Positions 8,491-15,735 of a stretch of 64,000 nt of DNA are shown here, one piece after another (position 1 is the first letter of the stretch; every line of letters starts with the position of its first letter). The notes beneath the pieces were generated by a model. That model did no database searches. It had not been told where the DNA came from and saw only the letters and a program-made list of their open reading frames with translations. The DNA comes from Mycolicibacterium peregrinum (GTDB lineage Bacteria > Actinomycetota > Actinomycetes > Mycobacteriales > Mycobacteriaceae): the NCBI RefSeq assembly GCF_002102345.1, contig NZ_LQPP01000074.1, positions 1 to 64,000 of the forward strand, in the 5' to 3' direction. The translations under genes were made by a program, and so were the position numbers.

Positions 8491-9009
8491 TCAGCCGGTG
8501 ACGGCGATATCGGCTGTCACCGCCGATGTCGCGCGGATCAGGTCCTCGGGGCAGAGCGCGACGTCCAGGCCCCGCTTGCCAGCGCTGCAGAGCACCTTGT
8601 CGAAGGCCAGTGCCGAGGTGTCGACGACGGTGGGCAGGGGCTTGCGCTGGCCCAGGGGGGAGATCCCGCCCACGACGTACCCCGTGGACCGCTGAGCGGC
8701 CGTGGGGTCCGCCATTTCCGCCTTCGGAACCCCCAGTGCGGCCGCGGCGGCTTTCAGCGACAGCTTGTGCGGTACGGGCACGACCGCTACCGCCAACCCT
8801 TTGGGCAGTGCGATCACGAGCGTCTTGAGCACCTGTTCGGCGACGATGCCGTCGGCCGCCAACTGGGCCACGGCCTCGTCGCCGAACGATTCGTTGCGAG
8901 GGTCGTGCTGGTAGGCCACCACTTCGTGCTCGATGCCTGCCGCCACCAGAGCTGCGATCGCGGGTGTCGCTGCGCGTGCCACGGCGCTCAGAGTAGCCGG
9001 GAACATCAT
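8491..9009 (-). CDS. ybaK: YbaK/EbsC Cys-tRNA(Pro) deacylase
   Basis: A 172-residue YbaK-family protein that hydrolyses Cys mis-charged on tRNA-Pro in trans to prolyl-tRNA synthetase. It has the family core: VLKTLVIAL (the lysine of the active site), VPVPHKLSLKAAAAALG, GYVVGGISPLGQRKPLPTVVD. In M. tuberculosis the gene at this place is, as I recall, split into Rv3224A/B; here it is intact. The ATG at 9009 or a start a few codons later are both possible. It is divergent from sigH. Confidence 0.9.
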   Translation of the reverse strand: MMFPATLSAVARAATPAIAALVAAGIEHEVVAYQHDPRNESFGDEAVAQLAADGIVAEQVLKTLVIALPKGLAVAVVPVPHKLSLKAAAAALGVPKAEMADPTAAQRSTGYVVGGISPLGQRKPLPTVVDTSALAFDKVLCSAGKRGLDVALCPEDLIRATSAVTADIAVTG

Positions 9010-9079
9010 GGCCCCTGCATGCTGTTATTGCTCTCGACACCTGCTCAGCGCTACTTGTCGGTAGCACGCTCTAGGATCT

Positions 9080-9095
9080 AAGGAGGATTCTGGTG
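9080..9095 (+). promoter_or_regulatory. Strong ribosome site and GTG for an N-terminally extended SigH
   Basis: AAGGAGG at 9080-9086 is followed 6 nt later by GTG at 9093, in frame with sigH. Translation from here adds 31 residues before the usual ATG at 9186. The site is better than the one before 9186, so two SigH isoforms are plausible. Confidence 0.6.
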
Positions 9096-9185
9096 CCAAC
9101 CGTATGCCTGGAACGGCCGGCGGATACCCAGTGGTATTCCGTGCCTGTTGGTGGCGCCGCGACAGAAGGGAAGGTGTTTCCCACG

Positions 9186-9830
9186 ATGACTGACGTCGAG
9201 CAGGCCGAGCCTGACACGCCGCAGCCGACTGAAACCGATGCCGAGCTGACCGCACGGTTCGAACGCGATGCCATCCCGCTGCTGGACCAGCTCTACGGCG
9301 GTGCGCTGCGGATGACCCGCAACCCCGCCGACGCCGAGGACCTGCTGCAGGAAACCATGGTCAAGGCATACGCCGGCTTCCGGTCATTCCGTGAGGGCAC
9401 CAACCTCAAGGCGTGGCTCTACCGGATCCTGACCAACACCTACATCAACAGCTACCGCAAGAAGCAGCGCCAACCTGCCGAGTACCCCACCGACGAGATC
9501 ACGGACTGGCAGCTGGCCGCCAACGCCGAGCACTCGTCGACCGGTCTGCGATCGGCGGAGGTCGAAGCCCTGGAGTCGCTGCCCGACACCGAGATCAAGG
9601 CAGCGCTGCAGGCGCTGCCCGAGGAATTCCGGATGGCGGTGTATTACGCCGACGTCGAGGGCTTCCCCTACAAGGAGATCGCCGAGATCATGGATACTCC
9701 CATCGGGACCGTGATGTCCCGCCTGCACCGCGGCCGCAAGCAGCTACGTGACCTGCTGGCCGATGTGGCCAGGGATCGCGGCTTCATCCGAGGTCAGCAG
9801 CTTGGTGAGCCGGAGGAGGTGTCCTCATGA
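9186..9830 (+). CDS. sigH: ECF sigma factor SigH
   Basis: A 214-residue group 4 sigma factor that directs the thiol-oxidative and heat stress response. Region 2 (AIPLLDQLYGGALRMTRNPADAEDLLQETMVKAY, FREGTNLKAWLYRILTNTYINSYRKKQRQPAEYP) and region 4 (LPEEFRMAVYYADVEGFPYKEIAEIMDTPIGTVMSRLHRGRKQLRD) are near identical to M. tuberculosis SigH. The ATG at 9186 gives the usual length. An in-frame GTG at 9093 with a strong Shine-Dalgarno would add 31 residues. Its stop overlaps the start of rshA (ATGA), the usual sigma/anti-sigma coupling. I could not place a GGAA-N-GTT autoregulated promoter with proper spacing. Confidence 0.96.
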   Translation: MTDVEQAEPDTPQPTETDAELTARFERDAIPLLDQLYGGALRMTRNPADAEDLLQETMVKAYAGFRSFREGTNLKAWLYRILTNTYINSYRKKQRQPAEYPTDEITDWQLAANAEHSSTGLRSAEVEALESLPDTEIKAALQALPEEFRMAVYYADVEGFPYKEIAEIMDTPIGTVMSRLHRGRKQLRDLLADVARDRGFIRGQQLGEPEEVSS

Positions 9831-10141
9831 GCGGGGACCGTGAGTCGAATCGCGAGGACGAGCGCTGGAGCCCGCCGGTGGGACCCGTGGACCCCGAACA
9901 TCCGGAGTGCGCCGCGGTGATCGCCGAGGTATGGACGTTGCTCGACGGCGAGTGCACGGCCGAAAGCCGGGACAAGCTCAAGCACCACCTTGAAGAATGC
10001 CCGGCGTGCCTGCGTCACTACGGGGTCGAGGAGCGCGTCAAGAAGCTCATCGCGGCCAAGTGCAGCGGTGAAAAGGCCCCTGAGGGGCTGCGGGAACGGC
10101 TGCGGATCCAGATCAGCCAGACCACCATCATCCGGGGCTGA
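9827..10141 (+). CDS. rshA: Redox-sensing anti-sigma factor RshA
   Basis: A 104-residue zinc-associated anti-sigma protein that holds SigH inactive under reducing conditions and releases it when its thiols are oxidised. The signature HxxxCxxC is seen as H54-LEE-C58-PA-C61. C28 and C43 provide further thiols. It overlaps sigH by the ATGA junction, ensuring balanced synthesis. The length agrees with mycobacterial RshA. Confidence 0.95.
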   Translation: MSGDRESNREDERWSPPVGPVDPEHPECAAVIAEVWTLLDGECTAESRDKLKHHLEECPACLRHYGVEERVKKLIAAKCSGEKAPEGLRERLRIQISQTTIIRG

Positions 10142-10173
10142 CCAGGCGCTCAGCCTGTGTGGCCCGACGACAA

Positions 10174-10204
10174 ACCGCCCGATCTCCGAATGGAGTCGGG
10201 CGGT
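10174..10204. terminator. Bidirectional hairpin between rshA and bL37
   Basis: ACCGCCCGA pairs with TCGGGCGGT (9 bp), then, past a bulged T, CTCC pairs with GGAG around a GAAT loop. It lies midway between the convergent stops at 10141 and 10223 and can serve both. No T-run on either side. Confidence 0.6.
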
Positions 10205-10222
10205 CACAGTCTGCCGAAGCGG

Positions 10223-10315
10223 CTAGCGCACTGACTTCGAACCGGCGTTGGGGCGCTTGCCGTGGTTCGCCTTCGAGTGCTTGCGGTCCCGCTTCTTGCG
10301 GCCACGCTTGGCCAT
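10223..10315 (-). CDS. Ribosomal protein bL37 (mycobacterial small 50S protein)
   Basis: A 30-residue, extremely basic peptide beginning MAKRGRKKRDRKHSKANHGK. I recognise it as bL37, a small protein found in mycobacterial 50S ribosome structures and usually missed in annotation. The form I remember is about 24 residues ending near RPNA; here the frame continues six residues to SVR before TAG. GGAGGA at 10321-10326 lies 5 nt before the ATG, which supports translation. It lies between rshA and the biotinyl-type gene on the opposite strand to both. Confidence 0.87.
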   Translation of the reverse strand: MAKRGRKKRDRKHSKANHGKRPNAGSKSVR

Positions 10316-10450
10316 GATGATCCTCCAGATGGTGTAAGAACTTGCTCCCTAGTGTCTCATGCCCCGGGGGCGGCGCTGTCCACCCGGGGTTGTGGTTCGA
10401 TATAGGCCGCAGAAGTAGTCGGGTTAGCGCCGGAGTGAAGTGGGGTGAAG

Positions 10451-10666
10451 ATGGCCGAGGACGTTCGCGCCGAAATCGTGGCCAGTGTGCTGGAGGTCGT
10501 GGTTCACGAGGGCGATCAGATCGGTGCGGGGGACACCCTGGTGCTGCTCGAGTCGATGAAGATGGAGATCCCGGTCCTCGCCGAGGTCGCGGGCACCATC
10601 ACCAAGGTCAACGTCGCCGAGGGCGACGTGATCCAGGCCGGCGATCTCATCGCGGTGATCGACTGA
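10451..10666 (+). CDS. Biotin/lipoyl attachment protein TB7.3
   Basis: A 71-residue single biotinyl/lipoyl domain. The modified lysine lies in LLESMKMEIPV, the classic biotin carrier motif with MKM, and a second half ends EGDVIQAGDLIAVID. It matches M. tuberculosis TB7.3 (Rv3221c), a biotinylated protein of unknown carboxylase partner. The ATG at 10451 (MAEDVRAE) is preferred to the GTG two codons earlier. It lies 37 bp upstream of pdtaS on the same strand, as in M. tuberculosis. Confidence 0.92.
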   Translation: MAEDVRAEIVASVLEVVVHEGDQIGAGDTLVLLESMKMEIPVLAEVAGTITKVNVAEGDVIQAGDLIAVID

Positions 10667-10703
10667 CCCGGTTCGTTTCCCTGCTCCCGGTGGACGTTGG
10701 CTG

Positions 10704-12203
10704 ATGTCCACCCTCGGTGATCTGCTCGCCGAACACACGATGCTGCCCGGCAGCGCCGTGGACCACCTGCATGCGGTGGTCGGGGAGTGGCAGCTGTTGG
10801 CCGATCTGTCGTTCGCCGACTATCTGATGTGGGTGCGCCGCGACGACGGCGTACTGGTGTGCGTCGCGCAGGTCCGGCCCAACACCGCCCCCACCGTCTT
10901 GTTGGCCGACTCGGTCGGCACGCTGGCCGCGGCCGCAGACCTCCCCGTCGTCACCACGGCCTTCCAATCGGGTGCGATCGGCCGGGGAAACGGTGGCACA
11001 CAACGACATTCGCCGGACCTTCCCGGTCTGAACGTGGAAGCGGTTCCGGTGCGGCACCGCGATCACGTGGTCGCGGTGTTGACCCACCAGACCGCGCTGG
11101 CCGCCCGTCGGATGGCCAGCCCGCTGGAGGGCGCCTACCTGGACTGTGCGAGCGATCTGCTCCACATGCTGTCCGAGGGCACCTTCCCGAACGTCGGCGA
11201 TCTGGCCATGTCGCGTTCCAGCCCACGGGTGGGCGACGGTTTCATCCGCCTCGACAAGGTAGGCGACGTGGTGTTCGCCAGTCCCAACGCCATCTCGGCG
11301 TATCACCGCATGGGCCTGGCGTCCGAGTTGGACGGGCACAATCTGGTCACCGTCACCCGGCCGTTGATCTCTGACCCGTTCGAGGCCCAGGAACTGGCCA
11401 ACCATGTCCGTGACTCGCTGGCCGGAGGCTCCAGCATGCGCATGGAGGTCGACGCCGGCGGTGCGGCGGTGCTGTTGCGGACCCTGCCGTTGGTCGTGCA
11501 TGGCGCCGCGGTCGGAGCCGCCGTCCTGATCCGCGACGTCACCGAGGTCAAACGGCGTGACCGCGCGCTGCTGAGCAAGGACGCCACTATCCGGGAGATT
11601 CATCACCGGGTGAAGAACAACCTGCAGACCGTGGCGGCCCTGTTGAGACTGCAGGCGCGCCGGACCAACAACCTGGAGGCCCGCGAGGCGCTGATCGAAT
11701 CGGTACGACGGGTGTCGTCGATCGCACTGGTGCACGACGCGTTGTCGATGTCGGTCGACGAGGAGGTCAACCTCGACGAGGTGATCGACCGGATCCTGCC
11801 GATCATGAACGATGTCGCGTCGGTGGATACCCCGATCCGGATCAACCGCGACGGGGCCCTCGGCGTGCTCGACGCCGACCGTGCGACGGCGTTGATCATG
11901 GTGATCACCGAATTGGTGCAGAACGCCATCGAGCATGCCTTCGACGCCGATACGCCCCAGGGTTGCGTGACCATCCGGGCCGAGCGTTCGGCCCGCTGGC
12001 TCGACGTCGTGGTGCACGACGACGGACGTGGCGTGCCCGACGGGTTCAGCCTGGAGAAGTCCGACCGGCTGGGCCTGCAGATCGTGCGAACGCTGGTCAC
12101 CGCGGAATTGGACGGCTCGCTGGGGATGCACGATGTCCCGTCCGGGGGAACCGATGTGGTGCTGCGAGTGCCGATAGGCAGGCGCAGTCGCGGCATCCAG
12201 TGA
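10704..12203 (+). CDS. pdtaS: Sensor histidine kinase PdtaS
   Basis: A 499-residue soluble two-component kinase whose partner in mycobacteria is the RNA-binding antiterminator PdtaR, encoded elsewhere. An N-terminal GAF domain and a PAS-like domain (about residues 170-285, ISDPFEAQELANHVRDSL, VLIRDVTEVKRRD) precede the HisKA_2 dimerisation helix with IHHRVKNNLQTVAALLRLQ (His300/His301) and the ATPase lobe (ELVQNAIEHAF, HDDGRGVPDGF, GLGLQ-type LGLQIVRTLV). No membrane segment is present. Reported roles in M. tuberculosis include nitric oxide and copper signalling and control of PPE/PE translation. Confidence 0.95.
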   Translation: MSTLGDLLAEHTMLPGSAVDHLHAVVGEWQLLADLSFADYLMWVRRDDGVLVCVAQVRPNTAPTVLLADSVGTLAAAADLPVVTTAFQSGAIGRGNGGTQRHSPDLPGLNVEAVPVRHRDHVVAVLTHQTALAARRMASPLEGAYLDCASDLLHMLSEGTFPNVGDLAMSRSSPRVGDGFIRLDKVGDVVFASPNAISAYHRMGLASELDGHNLVTVTRPLISDPFEAQELANHVRDSLAGGSSMRMEVDAGGAAVLLRTLPLVVHGAAVGAAVLIRDVTEVKRRDRALLSKDATIREIHHRVKNNLQTVAALLRLQARRTNNLEAREALIESVRRVSSIALVHDALSMSVDEEVNLDEVIDRILPIMNDVASVDTPIRINRDGALGVLDADRATALIMVITELVQNAIEHAFDADTPQGCVTIRAERSARWLDVVVHDDGRGVPDGFSLEKSDRLGLQIVRTLVTAELDGSLGMHDVPSGGTDVVLRVPIGRRSRGIQ

Positions 12204-12319
12204 GCCCGGCCGCGAGCCACAGGGCGTTCACAGTGGGACACCAGTACCACTGAAGCAATTACCCAGTTGCGTCAATAGAAGATGTGATGACAATTACGCA
12301 ATTTGCTGTAGCGAATTGT

Positions 12320-12363
12320 CCAAAAAATAAGCTATGGCCCCGACATTGTCGGGGCCATAGCTT
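12320..12363 (-). terminator. Intrinsic terminator of whiB1
   Basis: A perfect stem of 15-16 bp (AAGCTATGGCCCCGAC with its complement, loop ATT) at 12329-12363. On the minus strand it is followed by ATTTTTTGG, a full U-tract. It lies 23 bp past the whiB1 stop. On the plus strand there is no T-run, so pdtaS is not clearly served. Confidence 0.9.
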
Positions 12364-12386
12364 GCGTCGTGATCTGAACCGAAAGG

Positions 12387-12641
12387 TCAGACTCCGGTGC
12401 GGGCCTTGGTGCGGGCGTTGCGACGCTTGAGCGCACGACGCTCATCCTCGCTCATCCCGCCCCACACGCCGGCGTCCTGGCCGGAGTCCAAGGCCCAGGT
12501 GAGGCACTCAGTGGTTACGGGGCAACGGTTGCACACCAGCTTCGCGTCGGCGATCTGAGCAAGCGCCGGGCCACTGTTTCCCACGGGGAAGAACAGCTCC
12601 GGATCTTCGTCGCGACAGACGGCCTTGTGGCGCCAATCCAT
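12387..12641 (-). CDS. whiB1: WhiB1, essential NO-sensing [4Fe-4S] regulator
   Basis: An 84-residue Wbl protein with C9, C37, C40 and C46 as cluster ligands, the turn GVWGGM, and a basic C-terminal tail (RRALKRRNARTKARTGV). It is nearly identical to M. tuberculosis WhiB1, which binds the primary sigma factor through its cluster and responds to nitric oxide. The ATG at 12641 follows GAGGAG by 9 nt. Upstream in-frame ATGs at 12665 and 12683 would add residues not seen in the known protein. The promoter region carries a Crp-like site. Confidence 0.96.
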   Translation of the reverse strand: MDWRHKAVCRDEDPELFFPVGNSGPALAQIADAKLVCNRCPVTTECLTWALDSGQDAGVWGGMSEDERRALKRRNARTKARTGV

Positions 12642-12768
12642 AAGATCAAACTCCTCGTTAGACATGTCATGTGTGCGCGGCAAAGCGCACCAGATTTTCT
12701 TCGGCTGTTAACGCGTGCACACGAATGTTTCTGCACTGTTGCATTGATGCTTTCACAGGCTGAACAGA

Positions 12769-12774
12769 TGTCAA
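12769..12774 (-). promoter_or_regulatory. whiB1 -35 element TTGACA
   Basis: A consensus TTGACA on the minus strand, about 130 nt before the whiB1 ATG. The -10 at 17-nt spacing (AGCATC) is weak. With this promoter the transcript would begin near 12739, leaving a leader of roughly 100 nt. Confidence 0.45.
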
Positions 12775-12790
12775 TAGCATTGAGTTAACA

Positions 12791-12806
12791 CGTGGGCAAT
12801 GTCACT
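12791..12806. promoter_or_regulatory. Crp (Rv3676) binding site of the whiB1 promoter
   Basis: The minus strand reads AGTGACATTGCCCACG, close to the Crp site known upstream of M. tuberculosis whiB1 (GTGA-N6-CCAC type). It is centred near -59 from the start inferred from the adjacent TTGACA, the position expected for a class I activator site. Confidence 0.65.
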
Positions 12807-12899
12807 GGGTGGGGCGGTGACCAGAACCCTCACTCCTGTGTACTACACTCTGGATCTAGCTGCGCCCTAATTCCACCCTAGGCGGTGTGTTTGCGCAGG

Positions 12900-13862
12900 T
12901 CAATCACTTTTATTCGTCGGCGCGACGACGCAGAGCGCCTCGGGAACCGACGTGAACGTCATGGTTTCGCGCGTGCCGATGTAATCTCCGTCAATCTGGC
13001 AGGCGGCTGGCGTGGTGCTCGTCACGGTGACCGACGAGACGTTGTCATCGCGGATCAGATGCTTGGCTTCGAGGCGGGGCTTGCGGGACACCATCTGACG
13101 GACCAGTCGCAGATTCGACCAGACGTTCATGCTCGTGGTGGCGAACACTCCCAGGCCGGTGTCGAATGTGGTTTCGGGGTTCGTCCACACCGGGCGGCTG
13201 TTCGCATACGTCCAGGGACTGGAGTTCGACACGAACGCGAAGTGCACCCCGGCAACCGGGTCGGCGCCAGGCAGGTGCAGCGTCAACGTCGGTTCCCGGC
13301 GTGCAGTCGTGAGGAACTCCCGCACAGCCACCCGGATGTAACGCGAGGCCGTGACCCTGCGTCCCTTCGCGCGTTGGGCCTCCACGGCCGCCACCACGTC
13401 ACCGTCCACGCCCATCCCTGCGGTGAACACGCCCCAGCGCTCACCACAGTCCATCAGGCCGATGCGGCGCCACGGACGTCCCATCCGGTAACCGCCGAGC
13501 AGGTCGACGAGCTGGTTGGTGGCCTCGATCGGATCGGGGCTGATGCCCAGCGCCCGGGCGAAGACGTTGGCCGAACCGCCGGGCACGACGGCGACCGCGG
13601 GCGCCAGGGCGGCGTCGGGACGAGTTCCGCACTCACCGAGCAGGCCGTTGACGACTTCGTTGACCGTCCCGTCTCCACCGTGCACGATCACCACGTCCAC
13701 ACCGTCGCGTGCGGCATCGCGGGCGATCTCGATGGCGTGACCTCGGTGATTGGTGTGTTCGACGGTCAGCGTCACCCGACTCTCCAGCGCGTGGGCGAGC
13801 AGGTCACGCCCGGCCGGGGTGGTCGAGGTCGCGTTCGGATTGACGATCAGCACGGCACGCAC
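12900..13862 (-). CDS. Diacylglycerol kinase family lipid kinase (Rv3218 counterpart)
   Basis: A 320-residue protein of the DAGK catalytic family. It begins VRAVLIVNPNATS, with the nucleotide motif VVIVHGGDGTVNEVVNGLL and AVVPGGSANVFARALGI, both hallmarks of the family. It phosphorylates a lipid, the identity of which is not predictable. The GTG at 13862 is chosen because it gives the M. tuberculosis length and avoids overlap with the upstream gene on the same strand, which ends at 13898. A TAGGCT hexamer 8 nt before it suggests a near-leaderless start. Confidence 0.88.
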   Translation of the reverse strand: MRAVLIVNPNATSTTPAGRDLLAHALESRVTLTVEHTNHRGHAIEIARDAARDGVDVVIVHGGDGTVNEVVNGLLGECGTRPDAALAPAVAVVPGGSANVFARALGISPDPIEATNQLVDLLGGYRMGRPWRRIGLMDCGERWGVFTAGMGVDGDVVAAVEAQRAKGRRVTASRYIRVAVREFLTTARREPTLTLHLPGADPVAGVHFAFVSNSSPWTYANSRPVWTNPETTFDTGLGVFATTSMNVWSNLRLVRQMVSRKPRLEAKHLIRDDNVSSVTVTSTTPAACQIDGDYIGTRETMTFTSVPEALCVVAPTNKSD

Positions 13863-13897
13863 GGGGCATGAGCCTAACCGGGCAAGGTGTACGGCAG

Positions 13898-14284
13898 TTA
13901 TTCGTGAATCTGTCCATCCAGGTAGCGCCACCGGCCGCCGACCCGCTCGAAACGGCTGCGTTCATGCAGGATGTGCCGGCTCCCGTCGTGGACGTACTGG
14001 GCGCGAAACTCGACGACGCCTTCGGTGTCGTCTTCGCCCCCCGACTCGGTGTCGACGATCTGCAACCGCCGCCACACGATGTCCTCGTCGAGGGAGAGGT
14101 CGGCGGGACGGGTGTCGGGATGCCAGGAGGTCAACAGATAGCCGACGTCGCCGATGGCGAACGCGCTGAACCGGGACCGCATCAGGGCAACGGCCGTGCG
14201 GGCCTGCTGCGTGCCGGTGTGCAGCGGCCCGCAGCAGTCGGCGTAGGCCAGGCCGGTGCCGCACGGGCAGGGGTGGTCGGTCAC
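13898..14284 (-). CDS. YchJ-family (UPF0225) SEC-C zinc-binding protein
   Basis: A 128-residue protein. The N-terminal zinc motif PCPCGTGLAYADCCGPLH is the SEC-C type cluster of YchJ proteins, followed by the NTF2-like core (ALMRSRFSAFAIGDVGYLLTSWHPDTRP, VEFRAQYV, HERSRFERVGGRWRYLDG). The function is not established. The GTG at 14284 puts the zinc motif at the N-terminus, as is usual; longer readings add an unrelated low-complexity stretch. It reads toward the lipid kinase gene with a 35-bp gap. Confidence 0.85.
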   Translation of the reverse strand: MTDHPCPCGTGLAYADCCGPLHTGTQQARTAVALMRSRFSAFAIGDVGYLLTSWHPDTRPADLSLDEDIVWRRLQIVDTESGGEDDTEGVVEFRAQYVHDGSRHILHERSRFERVGGRWRYLDGQIHE

Positions 14285-14422
14285 GTGGGCAAGTATCCCG
14301 GGCTGTCCTGGGGGCCCGCCCCACACGCCGTCCTGAGCGCCGAGATCGACGTAAGGGTCGTGTTTTCTGCCCGGCCGCGACCCTGGCGTCGATCTCGACG
14401 TCGAAAACCGCGCGGGCGTCGG

Positions 14423-14428
14423 TACCGT
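14423..14428 (+). promoter_or_regulatory. -10 hexamer TACCGT before aroQ
   Basis: TACCGT is followed by 7 nt and then the GTG start at 14436, suiting a leaderless transcript. AGGA directly before the GTG is too close to act as a Shine-Dalgarno. Confidence 0.4.
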
Positions 14429-14435
14429 ACAGGAC

Positions 14436-14876
14436 GTGACCGCACGCCGATTACTGCTCGTCAACGGACCGAATCTCAACATGCTGGGCACCCGGCAGCC
14501 CGAGATCTACGGCTCCACCACGCTGGCTCAGATCGAGCAGCGGGTGGCCGAACTGGCGGCCGAGTCCGGTTTCGAGGTCCGCCCCGTGCAGAGCAACCAC
14601 GAGGGCGCGCTCGTCGACGCCATTCAGGCGGCCCGGCAGGACTGCGTCGGCATCATCATCAATCCGGCGGCCTACAGCCACACCTCGGTGGCGATCCGCG
14701 ATGCGCTCAGCGCCGCCGAACTGCCGGTGGTCGAGGTTCACCTGAGCAACATCCACACCCGCGAGGCATTCCGGCACCACTCGTACGTGTCGGCCGTCGC
14801 CGAGGTCGTCATCGCCGGCGCTGGCCCGGCCGGCTACGAATACGCCGTGCGGTACCTGGCGGAGCGGAAGTCGTGA
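14436..14876 (+). CDS. aroQ: Type II 3-dehydroquinate dehydratase
   Basis: A 146-residue type II DHQase: NGPNLNMLGTRQPEIYG with the catalytic Arg20 and Tyr25, QSNHEGALVDAIQ, NPAAYSHTSVAIRDAL, and EVHLSNIHTREAFRHHS. It converts 3-dehydroquinate to dehydroshikimate. It is not in an aroBCK cluster; neighbours are YchJ and a membrane protein. The shikimate-operon enzyme (Rv2537c in M. tuberculosis) would be elsewhere, so this may be a second copy, possibly catabolic. The stop overlaps the next start (GTGA). Confidence 0.93.
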   Translation: MTARRLLLVNGPNLNMLGTRQPEIYGSTTLAQIEQRVAELAAESGFEVRPVQSNHEGALVDAIQAARQDCVGIIINPAAYSHTSVAIRDALSAAELPVVEVHLSNIHTREAFRHHSYVSAVAEVVIAGAGPAGYEYAVRYLAERKS

Positions 14877-15250
14877 TCCAGCCTCCCGCCATCCGGTACG
14901 CAGGTTTTCTCACCGCGGCCGAAGGAATCGCCGCGCTGATCATGGCGGTCGTGCTGCTGGTCCGGGCGCTGGGCGGTGCGGATCAGCACATCGTCAGCGG
15001 GTACGGCACAGCGATCTGGTTCCTGCTCATCGGTGGTGGGGTGCTCGCGGGTGGCTGGGCGCTGATCACCGCGCGGTACTGGGGCCGGGGGATCGCGGTG
15101 TTGGCCAACCTGCTGTTGCTGCCCGTGGCCTGGTACGTGATCACCTCGCACCACGTGGTGTACGGCGTGCTGGTCGGGCTGCTCGCCCTGATCACCCTGG
15201 GGCTGCTGTTCAGCCCGTCCTCGGTGGACTGGATCGCCCGCCGCGACTAG
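14873..15250 (+). CDS. Four-helix integral membrane protein (Rv3217c counterpart)
   Basis: A 125-residue protein, almost entirely four hydrophobic segments at roughly residues 10-33, 45-62, 67-90 and 93-115, with a short charged end (SSVDWIARRD). No catalytic motif is visible. Its GTG start overlaps the aroQ stop by 4 nt. Its stop overlaps the stop of the convergent acetyltransferase gene. It corresponds by position to M. tuberculosis Rv3217c, of unknown function. Confidence 0.8.
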   Translation: MIQPPAIRYAGFLTAAEGIAALIMAVVLLVRALGGADQHIVSGYGTAIWFLLIGGGVLAGGWALITARYWGRGIAVLANLLLLPVAWYVITSHHVVYGVLVGLLALITLGLLFSPSSVDWIARRD

Positions 15251-15735
15251 CCGCGCTGCTCGGCGGCCAGGGCGGAAAGCTCTGGGCCCGATACCCGGTA
15301 GGTGGTCCACTCGGTCTGCGGCTTGCCGCCCACGGCGTCGTACAGCGCGATGGCGTTGACGTTCCAGTTCAGCACCGCCCAGGTCATCCGGGTGTAGCCC
15401 TGTTCGACGCATTCGGCGGCCAAGGTGGACAACAGCTTTCGGGCCAGTCCGCGGCGCCGGAAGGCTGGACGCACGTAGAGGTCCTCGAGGTAGAGACCGG
15501 CGACCCCGTCCCAGGTGGAGAAGTTCAGGAACCACACCGCGGCCGCGGCGACCTGCCCGTCGACCTCCAGCATGTGCGCGTAGGCCACCGGTCGGTCGCT
15601 GAAAAGTGCTGTGTGCATCTGCTTTTCGGTGACGGTGCACTCGTCGGAAGCGCGTTCGAACTCGGCCAACTCGCGGATCATCGCGGTGATCTCGACCTCG
15701 TCGCCGGGTCGCGCCCGGCGGATCAACTCGCTCAT
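15247..15735 (-). CDS. GNAT-family N-acetyltransferase (Rv3216 counterpart)
   Basis: A 162-residue GNAT enzyme. It has the acetyl-CoA motif LYLEDLYVRPAFRRRGLARKLL (Q/RxxGxG/A type) and the following ALNWNVNAIALYDAVGG, which resembles diamine/spermidine acetyltransferases. The acceptor is unknown. Its ATG overlaps the entC stop (ATGA). It is therefore the third gene of a coupled gpm2-entC-GNAT operon. Confidence 0.88.
   Translation of the reverse strand: MSELIRRARPGDEVEITAMIRELAEFERASDECTVTEKQMHTALFSDRPVAYAHMLEVDGQVAAAAVWFLNFSTWDGVAGLYLEDLYVRPAFRRRGLARKLLSTLAAECVEQGYTRMTWAVLNWNVNAIALYDAVGGKPQTEWTTYRVSGPELSALAAEQRG

Noticed and set aside
9110..9149. A SigH-type autoregulated promoter (GGAAC followed by GTT) inside the sigH leader
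   Set aside because: The distance from GGAAC (9110) to GTT (9147) is far beyond the usual 16-19 nt, and the minus-strand GGAATA to GTT distance is also too long.
13863..13931. A longer N-terminus for the lipid kinase
   Set aside because: It would overlap the YchJ gene on the same strand and adds residues before the conserved family start VRAVLIVNPN.
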